Shown: positions 1-5,661, counted from the stretch's first letter. The stretch: DNA of 6,358 bases from Promethearchaeota archaeon (GCA_030605895.1 JAUWHL010000309.1:1-6358), one strand, 5' to 3'. A program made the numbers and translations. The notes: generated by a model not told the origin, from the sequence alone.

Positions 1-180
1 ATTCTTTTATTAGTAATTTTGCTATATTCGATTATTGGAATTCCAATCTATAGTGAAGAAATTCTTGGAGTTCAATTTAACTATTTTGATATCTTCTCAC
101 ATCTCAATTATGGCTTTTTCATCTTATTAATTAATCTAATCTTGGCTTTAATAGCCTATATTAAACATCCCATTCAATAG
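1..180 (+). CDS. C-terminal end of a small membrane protein (partial)
   Basis: The window opens inside a reading frame (frame 1) of 59 residues that ends at TAG 178-180. It has two strongly hydrophobic stretches, roughly residues 1-15 and 37-53, separated by a polar loop, and a short basic tail ending IKHPIQ. The tail segment YGFFILLINLILALIAYIK resembles the last membrane segment of the gene that starts 14 bases downstream (GYYFTIIILILNLFALRSLK). The two are therefore probably tandem paralogues in one operon, and this fragment would be the last two of about four membrane helices. The start lies outside the window. I do not recognise the family and assign no function. Confidence 0.6.
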   Translation: MLLLVILLYSIIGIPIYSEEILGVQFNYFDIFSHLNYGFFILLINLILALIAYIKHPIQ

Positions 181-182
181 AA

Positions 183-188
183 AGAGGT
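183..188 (+). promoter_or_regulatory. Shine-Dalgarno site for the 195-671 gene
   Basis: AGAGGT sits six bases before the ATG at 195 and directly after the stop of the upstream frame. It supports that start and translation of both membrane proteins from one message. Confidence 0.55.
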
Positions 189-194
189 TAGTAA

Positions 195-671
195 ATGACA
201 ATAAAATCGGGAATTTTCGCTGGAATACTTTCGTTGATAATATGCTTTATAGCAGAAATACCCATTTATCCACCAGAGAATTTAATAATGAGTTTCAAGA
301 TCTTTTCTTCTGAAAATATAGATTTTTATTTTTGGGGTTATATTCTTAACGGTGGAACAACAATTACAACTTTTATTGGATTAATACCTGAAAGTTTTAT
401 TTCTCTTTGCATATGGCTTATGATTTTCTTTATAGGAGTCAGTTCCATAATGGCGTCAACAAAGAAAGCTAAATTTAATAATTCTTTGAAATTGTTTAAG
501 ATAAATATATTATTATCAAGTTTAATTTTGATAATTTTTGGCGTCATTATCTTGTTTTTAGTCTTAGTTAATATCGCCTTTTTTTTTAATGTGGTCGGCT
601 TTGGCTACTATTTTACAATAATTATTTTAATATTGAATCTATTTGCGTTAAGGAGTTTAAAGAAAGAGTAG
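195..671 (+). CDS. small four-helix integral membrane protein, unknown function
   Basis: This encodes a 158-residue, very hydrophobic protein. Probable membrane segments are at residues 4-22, 67-87, 103-126 and 133-152. A longer polar, aromatic-rich loop (about 25-66) lies between the first two, and a basic linker (KKAKFNNSLKLFK, 90-102) lies between the second and third. By the positive-inside rule that linker should face the cytoplasm. The tail ends LKKE. The start is supported by AGAGGT six bases upstream. It follows the partial frame at 1-180 by 14 bases, and the two look paralogous: IPIY after the first hydrophobic stretch in both, and similar last helices. No catalytic or transport motif is visible and I do not recognise the family. 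A nine-T run at 579-587 lies inside the coding sequence but the frame stays open across it. Confidence 0.75.
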   Translation: MTIKSGIFAGILSLIICFIAEIPIYPPENLIMSFKIFSSENIDFYFWGYILNGGTTITTFIGLIPESFISLCIWLMIFFIGVSSIMASTKKAKFNNSLKLFKINILLSSLILIIFGVIILFLVLVNIAFFFNVVGFGYYFTIIILILNLFALRSLKKE

Positions 672-709
672 TTTTTCAAATAAAATCTTACATTCTTAGT
701 TTGTTTATT

Positions 710-1048
710 CTAAAGAAAATCGTTTGAATCAAAACGATAGGCTGCTCGCGTTAATCCAACATAATTATCACTAATCTTATAATACATTTTATCATTTACA
801 ATTTTCTTCTGTAAATAATTATTTTTGATTGTGTGATTTAACGCACCAACCATCGTTCCTAAAGTTACTGGTCCAACGAATCCATGTTGTTTTTTTGTAA
901 CTCTTATTAATTCTAATTCAGAATGCCAATGACCATCAAGAAGTGCTATAAGTATTTCATTTTTTATTGGAGTTTTAATGTCTTTAATTTTGTTAAATAA
1001 ATTAGAATAACTTGGTTTATAAAAACTATTTTTATCAAAATTTGCCAT
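710..1048 (-). CDS. small winged-helix-like protein, possible DNA-binding regulator
   Basis: This encodes a 112-residue soluble protein. Residues 27-39 (helix, IKNEILIALLDG) are followed by W41-H42 and a second helix (43-53). A glycine-containing turn comes next (56-64), then a likely recognition helix (64-78, MVGALNHTIKNNY) and a two-stranded wing (80-92, QKKIVNDKMYYKI). This order and the 'NNYLQKK...YYKIS' ending are typical of archaeal winged-helix domains, but the assignment rests on pattern only. The C-terminal part (LTRAAYRF, 99-106) is not explained by the fold. The ATG at 1046-1048 has only a weak upstream AAAGAG. The gene converges on the membrane-protein operon with 38 bases between stops. 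It follows the actin-like gene on the same strand after 139 bases, so it could be its downstream neighbour or independent. Confidence 0.65.
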   Translation of the reverse strand: MANFDKNSFYKPSYSNLFNKIKDIKTPIKNEILIALLDGHWHSELELIRVTKKQHGFVGPVTLGTMVGALNHTIKNNYLQKKIVNDKMYYKISDNYVGLTRAAYRFDSNDFL

Positions 1049-1161
1049 AATTTATAATCTCTTTAAAAGAAGTGTTTATGATATGTAAAATATTGAGCTT
1101 TTTTATTTAACAAAATGTATTATCTCAATGTTATTAGGATATTTCCAACGTATAAGAGAAA

Positions 1162-1209
1162 AGATAAAGAAGGTTTGGTGGGATCATTTAAAGAAGATTT
1201 GGAGGGATC
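1162..1209 (-). repeat. 24-base tandem duplication across the actin-like stop codon
   Basis: Two adjacent 24-base units (1186-1209 and 1162-1185) match at 20 of 24 positions. Read on the minus strand, each encodes IPPNLL in the same frame. In the first copy the next codon is the TAA stop; in the second it is TAT. The two differences inside IPPNLL are synonymous (CCT/CCA and AAT/AAC). The frame continues after the stop for 17 codons and ends at TAA 1134-1136. Confidence 0.8.
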
Positions 1210-2306
1210 CCTTCATTAAAATATTTTACTCGAGTAATCCAATTCTGGGAAAATTCAGGAATCATCGCCAAGATAGATCCACCAATCCATACAGAAAATG
1301 TACGTTCCATGGGAGCAATAATTCTTATTACTTGATTTTTCTTTCTTCTCGCTAACTCCAATTCTAATTCTTGATAGATCCGTGATTTTAAATTAGGGAA
1401 CATAGATGAACCACCCGAAAGAAAAATATTATTTAATAAATCTGGACGAATATCTAAATCACAAGCTTCAATTACATCCATGATGGCTACGTGTAATGCA
1501 TCTTCCTCTAATTCTGAAGTTGGTTTAAATAATATTTCAGGTACGATAAACCGTTCTTTATCGAGAGAGATAGTAGAACCATCAGGTAAAGAATATTCTT
1601 TTTTATACTGTTCGCTACGTTTTAGATCTTCTTTATAATCTAGCGAGACAAAGCAAGCCTTTTCCTTTAAAACCCTTACTAATTCTCTACGTATTGAAGA
1701 ATCAACGGACCATCCGATAGATTCTAAGATTTGTTCCATATGACGGGTTAAAACTCTCCCCCCTGTATCTAAAATACGTACGGCATGTTCTAGTTTATAT
1801 CCTTCATAAATAGGAACAATTCTCGTATTACTGTCTCCAATCTCTACAATTAATCCCGTTTGAAAACCCCCCGAATATAGAGTTAGCATTGAATCTAATA
1901 CTGGATAAAACGACATGCACTGATACCGTTCTAAGAACAATTCAAATATTTTCTCTAAATCCTTATATGGAAATAACGGATGTACAGCAAATAATACATT
2001 AACAAGTGTAGGATCTACCCGTAAGGTGTAAAATATATATTCAATGATATGCTCAAAATGGGTCCAATCAACGACAATTCCTTTTTCAATTGGATGAGAA
2101 ATTTTATATAATCCTATTGATTGAATTTCATCTCCTACATATATCTCATCTTCACGAGATTTTTTAGATTCGTAATTAACACTAACATTTTGATATTTTG
2201 GTTTCCCTACCATCGTTAGGAATACCTGCGATGGACTGTCCTCTCCTGCGAGTCCTATCTTTGAACTGAACTGCCCAATATCAAGAACAACTGTTAGGTT
2301 TCCCAT
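1188..2306 (-). CDS. actin-superfamily protein (Asgard actin-related protein)
   Basis: This encodes 372 residues, full length for actin, and is collinear with eukaryotic actin. Visible landmarks are: phosphate loop 1, LDIGQFSSKIGLAGEDSP (8-25); YVGDEIQS (56-63); PIEKGIVVDW (72-81); phosphate loop 2 and sugar region, EIGDSNTRIVPIYEGY (155-170); the K214-E215 pair in LVRVLKEK; adenine loop LSGGSSMFPN (296-305); and APMERTFSVWIGGSILA (331-347). D9, K16, D158, R211, K214, E215, G298 and G299 match actin nucleotide-binding positions. Differences from actin are D138 for Gln137, R162 for His161, E155 for Asp154, T336 for Lys336, a D-loop longer by five residues, and SELEED where actin has its hydrophobic plug. 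Actins are cytoplasmic filament-forming ATPases; this one may bind nucleotide but hydrolyse it poorly. The ATG has AAAGGT almost abutting it. The neighbourhood includes a proline-rich protein on the same strand. Lokiactin proper is the alternative, but the substitutions favour a divergent Arp. Confidence 0.95.
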   Translation of the reverse strand: MGNLTVVLDIGQFSSKIGLAGEDSPSQVFLTMVGKPKYQNVSVNYESKKSREDEIYVGDEIQSIGLYKISHPIEKGIVVDWTHFEHIIEYIFYTLRVDPTLVNVLFAVHPLFPYKDLEKIFELFLERYQCMSFYPVLDSMLTLYSGGFQTGLIVEIGDSNTRIVPIYEGYKLEHAVRILDTGGRVLTRHMEQILESIGWSVDSSIRRELVRVLKEKACFVSLDYKEDLKRSEQYKKEYSLPDGSTISLDKERFIVPEILFKPTSELEEDALHVAIMDVIEACDLDIRPDLLNNIFLSGGSSMFPNLKSRIYQELELELARRKKNQVIRIIAPMERTFSVWIGGSILAMIPEFSQNWITRVKYFNEGIPPNLL

Positions 2307-2361
2307 ACCTTTTTATGATTCAAATTTATTTTTTAGAATACTACTCGATTTAGTTATATCT

Positions 2362-2370
2362 AATATATTA
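2362..2370 (-). promoter_or_regulatory. possible TATA box of the actin-like gene
   Basis: AATATATTA on the minus strand lies about 60 bases before the ATG at 2306. It would place transcription start near 2340, with a leader of about 35 bases ending in AAAGGT. The surrounding sequence is so AT-rich that other positions are possible. Confidence 0.3.
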
Positions 2371-2379
2371 TTTTATTTA

Positions 2380-2399
2380 TTAAAAAAATATACTTACTT
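2380..2399 (-). terminator. oligo-T terminator after the PIG-L gene
   Basis: The plus strand has A7 at 2382-2388, giving U7 in the minus transcript about 12 bases after the PIG-L stop. Archaeal termination needs only such a U-tract. It suggests that the de-N-acetylase and the actin-like gene are mostly separate units. Confidence 0.4.
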
Positions 2400-3146
2400 T
2401 TACACTAATAGAATTTTTAATGGTGTATAAGTGGTTTCAGGCACAAAGGCCTCACCATAACCAGCAAAAATTTCATTTCCCCGTAATATAGCAGTATCCT
2501 CTGCCCAATCTAGAACACGTTCTAAAACTTCTTTTTGAGATGTATAAACTTGGTTAAAAATTTCCTTTTTCTCTTCCCAATAGTCTTCTATATTCACTAT
2601 AACAAATACCGAACCCTCAATATATTGAAATTTACATGATGGAGATTCATAATAATAAACTCCTAAAGGCTTCCAACTCCTATTATGACCACCATATGCT
2701 TTTCCAGATGAACAGTGATAAATTGCTTCTCGAGTAATTAATGATAAATTCCTGTGAACCCTATGAAAATCTGTATAATGTGGAATAAGAATTATTTGGG
2801 GTTTGAAATTTCTTATCAGATTAGTAACTTGGGAGATTTTCTCTCTAGTTATTGTCAAATTTAAATAATTTAACTCAACAAATTCGCATTTTAATATTGA
2901 TTTGATAATGGATAATTCTTTTTTTCTCTGTTTTAAAATATTTTCTTTAGCTTGCTCTCTTGCATAACCACCTGAGCCCGTTGTAGCAATAATAATATTA
3001 ATTTCTGAACCAAGATTTAGATACTTTAAGATTGTTCCTCCGCATGATATTAGTTCATCATCAGGATGCCCCGCAAAAACCATTATTCTCTTTGGGACAA
3101 TAACTGGAATACTATCCTCACAAATCAGATACGGATTTTCAGACAT
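2400..3146 (-). CDS. PIG-L/LmbE-family zinc-dependent de-N-acetylase
   Basis: This encodes 248 residues, a normal length for the family. The hallmark VFAGHPDDE is at residues 23-31 (H27 and D30 as metal ligands, D29 as likely general base). It is followed by GGT (36-38), R74-x-x-E77 and the second zinc motif D126-F-H128-R-V-H131-R. The family removes acetyl groups from N-acetylglucosamine-type substrates: GlcNAc-phosphatidylinositol in eukaryotes, and GlcNAc-malate or GlcNAc-inositol in bacterial thiol pathways. Which substrate is used here cannot be read from the sequence. No signal peptide or membrane segment is visible, so it is probably cytoplasmic. The ATG at 3144-3146 has no Shine-Dalgarno motif. 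A start at M22 would fall inside the HPDDE strand, so the upstream ATG is the sensible one. It sits between the proline-rich gene and the actin-like gene on the same strand, with gaps of 124 and 93 bases. Metal ligands are intact. Confidence 0.92.
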   Translation of the reverse strand: MSENPYLICEDSIPVIVPKRIMVFAGHPDDELISCGGTILKYLNLGSEINIIIATTGSGGYAREQAKENILKQRKKELSIIKSILKCEFVELNYLNLTITREKISQVTNLIRNFKPQIILIPHYTDFHRVHRNLSLITREAIYHCSSGKAYGGHNRSWKPLGVYYYESPSCKFQYIEGSVFVIVNIEDYWEEKKEIFNQVYTSQKEVLERVLDWAEDTAILRGNEIFAGYGEAFVPETTYTPLKILLV

Positions 3147-3240
3147 TAATATAAATTCTGTATCGAAAATTAAAAAACTTTTTTGATAGATTTAAGAAAA
3201 AGATTTGAAAACAGAATAAAAAATAAGTAGATTACTAATC

Positions 3241-3262
3241 AAAAAGAGTTTATAATAAAAAT
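3241..3262 (-). terminator. possible oligo-T terminator after the proline-rich gene
   Basis: On the minus strand two T5 tracts (from A5 at 3257-3261 and 3241-3245 on the plus strand) begin about ten bases after the TAA at 3271-3273. This is weak support for termination in the gap before the PIG-L gene. Confidence 0.3.
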
Positions 3263-3270
3263 TGAGGCTT

Positions 3271-3948
3271 TTATTCTCCTCTCATAATTTTCTTCAAACG
3301 ATTTAACTCATCTAACATTTCGTCACGAAGAGAACCTAAACCCCCACCTGCTTGAGAGGCTACTGCTGGTACTGCTGCACCCGGAGGGCTCGGAGGACTA
3401 CCACCAGGTGGTCCAGGTCTCTTAGCAAATGCTGGGGGTGCTGCAGGTGGTCCACCACCAGGGGGTCCTGCTTTTTTAGGAGGTCCACCGCCAGCTGGAG
3501 GTAATTTTGGGGCTGGAGGTAAACTCGGTTTTTTAGGAGGTCCACCACCGGGAGGTGCCGTAGGAGGTCCTGCTTTTTTAGGAGGTCCACCACCGGGAGG
3601 TGCTGAAGGAGGTGCCGGAGCCGCAGGAATACCTGCTATCGGAGCTGCTGTGGGCGTAGCTGCAGGAGCAGCATCTCCACCACTACTTAATAAACTAAAT
3701 AAAGTACTAGCTGCTACTGTTTTAGCTCCCTCGCTTGTTGGTGCTACTATTTTTTTAGAGGAAGTACTTACGGTTTGAACTTCTTCAACAACAGAAACTT
3801 CCTTCAAATCCTTCTGAGCTTTAGCTAAAGATTTGATAAAGTCATTTATCCCTTTAATAGTCTCATTTAGGTCATCGCCTAAATTAGTTAATCCTTTCTT
3901 CATAAAATTAATAACTCGTTCCATTTTTTTCTGTTCTTTCGAAACCAC
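3271..3948 (-). CDS. helix - proline-rich repeat - helix protein, possible actin or profilin partner
   Basis: This encodes 225 residues in three parts. Residues 4-58 are charged and helix-prone, with heptad-like leucine/isoleucine spacing (GLTNLGDDLNETIKGINDF). Residues 93-200 are low-complexity Pro/Gly/Ala with GGGPPKK at 119, 134 and 153 and GGGPP at 164. Residues 204-225 form a short amphipathic helix, LRDEMLDELNRLKKIMRGE. Eukaryotic profilin ligands and nucleation-promoting factors share this coil / proline tract / short C-terminal helix order, and the helix loosely recalls a WH2 motif. WH2 normally has a glycine-containing spacer before LKK that is absent here, so I do not call the domain. 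The first start is GTG at 3946-3948, directly after an in-frame TAG AAC, with AGAGGA about 12 bases upstream. ATG at 3922-3924 (residue 9) is an alternative. No signal peptide or membrane helix is visible. Function is inferred from architecture and the nearby actin gene only. Confidence 0.85.
   Translation of the reverse strand: MVSKEQKKMERVINFMKKGLTNLGDDLNETIKGINDFIKSLAKAQKDLKEVSVVEEVQTVSTSSKKIVAPTSEGAKTVAASTLFSLLSSGGDAAPAATPTAAPIAGIPAAPAPPSAPPGGGPPKKAGPPTAPPGGGPPKKPSLPPAPKLPPAGGGPPKKAGPPGGGPPAAPPAFAKRPGPPGGSPPSPPGAAVPAVASQAGGGLGSLRDEMLDELNRLKKIMRGE
3464..3591. repeat. direct repeats encoding the GGGPPKK units
   Basis: A 26-base sequence is repeated exactly at 3464-3489 and 3566-3591. Its 18-base core TTTTTTAGGAGGTCCACC (plus-strand reading) recurs at 3529-3546. 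The core corresponds to Gly-Gly-Pro-Pro-Lys-Lys on the minus strand. DNA-level identity, not just protein similarity, points to recent internal duplication. The block is clearly G+C-richer than the rest of the window. Confidence 0.85.
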
Positions 3949-4160
3949 GTTCTACTCAATTCCTCTAATATTATTCAAAAATCGATTAAAAATAAAATTA
4001 CTATTTATAATATTTATATTTTAATTATATTAATAAGTATATATAATTTTATTCCATTCTTACTCAACTCTATATACCGAAATATTACGTACAAATAAAA
4101 AAACGTTAATTATTAAAAAAACTAAACTAATAATATTATATAACATATTTCATTAGTAAG

Positions 4161-4178
4161 TTTAAAAATTTTAAAAAA
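4161..4178 (+). promoter_or_regulatory. possible TATA box of the 88-residue gene
   Basis: TTTAAAAATTTTAAAAAA lies 40-57 bases before the ATG at 4218, which would place transcription start near 4200. The 269-base divergent gap (3949-4217) is almost wholly A+T, and I see no RNA gene or clear operator in it. The promoter of the proline-rich gene must also lie there, but several TATA-like runs compete. Confidence 0.25.
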
Positions 4179-4217
4179 CTCTTTACACTATAATTAATTA
4201 AAAAGGTTTAGTAAAAA

Positions 4218-4484
4218 ATGCCTAAGCGAGAACTCTTCATTAAACGGGTTTATGAAATTGTAAATGAGCTTAAAATCCCCCTTATTGACGAAAGGGTCTA
4301 TGATAAGGTTACATTCAGTACGGGATCTGCTATTGCTTCTGTAATCTTCAAATTCGAGGAAGATGAATCAGTAATTCGGGGTTTCCTCGGTCTTGCTGAA
4401 TATTTTCACACAGTTGTAATTAAGAAGAAGGATGAGTTCTACATTCCCCATGCTTCTATATTATTCAAATTGGAAAGCGCTTAA
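4218..4484 (+). CDS. conserved-looking 88-residue protein, unknown function
   Basis: This encodes a small soluble protein with a mixed helix/strand pattern. There is a basic N-terminal helix (RELFIKRVYEIVNELKIP, 4-21), then a strand-rich part with VTFSTGSAIASVIFKFEED (31-49), a helix (SVIRGFLGLAEYF, 51-63), and two likely strands, TVVIKKKDEFYIPHASILFKL (65-85). No cysteine cluster, nucleotide loop or membrane helix is present. AAAGGT at 4202-4207 lies ten bases before the ATG. The base use is less skewed to A+T than the flanks and the frame has no competing open frame, which supports real coding. It diverges from the proline-rich gene and is followed by a T-rich stretch, so it is probably transcribed alone. 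I do not recognise the family; a small alpha/beta adaptor-type domain is one guess. Confidence 0.75.
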   Translation: MPKRELFIKRVYEIVNELKIPLIDERVYDKVTFSTGSAIASVIFKFEEDESVIRGFLGLAEYFHTVVIKKKDEFYIPHASILFKLESA

Positions 4485-4488
4485 ATTA

Positions 4489-4530
4489 TATTTTTTTTAC
4501 TTTTCTTTTATTCATGTGTTTTTTCTCTTA
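4489..4530 (+). terminator. T-rich archaeal terminator after the 88-residue gene
   Basis: T8 at 4491-4498, then TTTTCTTTTA and T6 at 4519-4524, follow the TAA at 4482-4484 in a pyrimidine-rich stretch without a hairpin. This fits U-tract termination in archaea and separates the gene from the convergent phosphoribosyltransferase. Confidence 0.5.
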
Positions 4531-4540
4531 TCCTTCTCCT

Positions 4541-5263
4541 TTAATGAGATATCTTTTTTAAATTAGATATATAATATTTGGAACTATTAATTATCTTTAA
4601 CACTTCAGATTCAGGTACATCATACCAATTCCTATAAGCATCAGCAACAGCGAACCACATCGCATCTCTTATGTTTGGACAAAAAATTTTATCAATTTTA
4701 GGTTTAATTTTTTTAACAGTTCTTAAGGGTGCTGTTGGTACAGCAATAAAAATTTTTAAGGGATGATATTTTTTTAACATGCTTATTGCTGCTAACATAG
4801 TAAAGCCTGAAGCTAACCCGTCATCAAGAATAAAAATATATCTATTTTGAATTTTTTCCAGATAGAATTCTTCTAAATTTAACTCCTTATTATATAATTT
4901 TAATCTATCAGAAATTTCTTTCTTTGTCAAATTGATCGAATCATGGATTTCTTTCTTTGATAAGGTAAGTTGATTTAATAAAGGTTCATTAATCAGCACA
5001 GTTCCATCTGTTGTTACAGCTCCAAAACCTGCTTCTGTATTATAAGGAATCTTAATTTTCCGTACTATTAATATATCATAATTTAAATTGTATTTAGAAC
5101 AAAATCCTTCTGTAACTGGCACACCACCATTAGGAATCGCAAAACAAAGAAATTGAGTAGGGCTTTCTAAAAGAAGATCTTTAATAACAAGTCCTCGATT
5201 TTTAACATATTCTGCCATAATCTCTCCCGCTTTAACTCTAGATTCATATCGTTTAAATTTCAT
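4541..5263 (-). CDS. COG1926-like predicted phosphoribosyltransferase
   Basis: This encodes 240 residues of the type I phosphoribosyltransferase fold. The PRPP-binding loop is FILDDGLASGFTM (144-156), with the D147-D148 acidic pair and the G/A-S-G-x-T phosphate loop. The preceding signature FAIPNGGVPV (41-50) matches the 'PRGGVPV' element of COG1926 proteins, with N45 in place of the usual arginine. IVRKI (66-70) and E77-A-G-F-GAV (to 83) match the 'VRKL...E...GAV' part of that group. Such enzymes transfer or remove a ribose-5-phosphate group, but the base or acceptor for this group is not established, so no pathway is given. It lacks the purine and pyrimidine specificity hoods of Hpt or PyrE. 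The ATG at 5261-5263 has no Shine-Dalgarno motif and may be leaderless. It diverges from the transporter pair and converges on the 88-residue gene. Confidence 0.85.
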   Translation of the reverse strand: MKFKRYESRVKAGEIMAEYVKNRGLVIKDLLLESPTQFLCFAIPNGGVPVTEGFCSKYNLNYDILIVRKIKIPYNTEAGFGAVTTDGTVLINEPLLNQLTLSKKEIHDSINLTKKEISDRLKLYNKELNLEEFYLEKIQNRYIFILDDGLASGFTMLAAISMLKKYHPLKIFIAVPTAPLRTVKKIKPKIDKIFCPNIRDAMWFAVADAYRNWYDVPESEVLKIINSSKYYISNLKKISH

Positions 5264-5507
5264 TATTATTAATAATTAGGATAATAATGATTATAAAAAT
5301 TATAGTCCTCGAAAAATGAGTGTAATTAAAAAAAATTGACCAATACTCATTTAATATAAATTTAAATAATTGAGGTAGGGTAATTAATATAATATTGTTA
5401 TTCTAAAACCAATTTAAAAAACGGGTTGAAAAATATTTATTATGTGAAATAATGGCTTATAAGACTATTGTATTGAAACATAGAGAGGTAGAGATTTGAG
5501 ATTATTC

Positions 5508-5515
5508 TATATATA
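5508..5515 (+). promoter_or_regulatory. TATA-like box for the transporter genes
   Basis: TATATATA lies immediately before the palindrome at 5516-5529. Used as a TATA box, it would start transcription near 5537-5542 and leave a leader of about 130 bases. AAATATAATT near 5546-5556 is an alternative that would give a shorter leader. Confidence 0.4.
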
Positions 5516-5529
5516 TTAGGTGCACCTAA
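5516..5529. promoter_or_regulatory. perfect palindrome resembling a DtxR/MntR-family operator
   Basis: TTAGGTGCACCTAA is a 14-base perfect inverted repeat and one of the few G+C-containing stretches in the gap. Its half-site TTAGG with CCTAA is the core of DtxR/IdeR-type metal-regulator operators. It sits directly downstream of a TATA-like box and 139 bases before the start of a divalent-cation transporter gene, where a bound repressor would block transcription initiation. No binding protein is encoded in the window. Confidence 0.55.
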
Positions 5530-5657
5530 ATGCTTAAATGTAATAAAATATAATTAAGATATAAGAACAAATAGATTAATAAATTTTTAATAATTTCAGC
5601 AATACAATATTATAAAAAATGCTCGATAAAGATATATTAAAATCAACGGATTCTGAT

Positions 5658-5661
5658 GAGG
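5658..5661 (+). promoter_or_regulatory. Shine-Dalgarno site for the first transporter half
   Basis: GAGG lies seven bases before the ATG at 5669, and an in-frame TGA lies at 5657-5659. Together these fix this ATG as the start. Confidence 0.6.

Noticed and set aside
338..547. Minus-strand frame opposite the four-helix membrane protein
   Set aside because: It is a shadow of a hydrophobic frame that has a good ribosome site.
1089..1132. Inverted repeat AATATTGAG / CTCAATGTT with a 26-base spacer
   Set aside because: It is imperfect, A+T-rich and lies between two minus-strand genes. On the minus strand one pair is a mismatch, so it is no better than expected by chance.
1128..1355. Plus-strand frame across the 3' end of the actin-like gene
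   Set aside because: It is antisense to strongly conserved actin sequence and shows no family features.
3360..3593. Minus-strand frame inside the proline-rich gene
   Set aside because: It is a shifted reading of the same repeats. The main frame has proper flanking helices and a start.
3833..4024. Plus-strand frame opposite the N terminus of the proline-rich gene
   Set aside because: It runs into an AT-rich promoter region, has low-complexity hydrophobic content and has no ribosome site.
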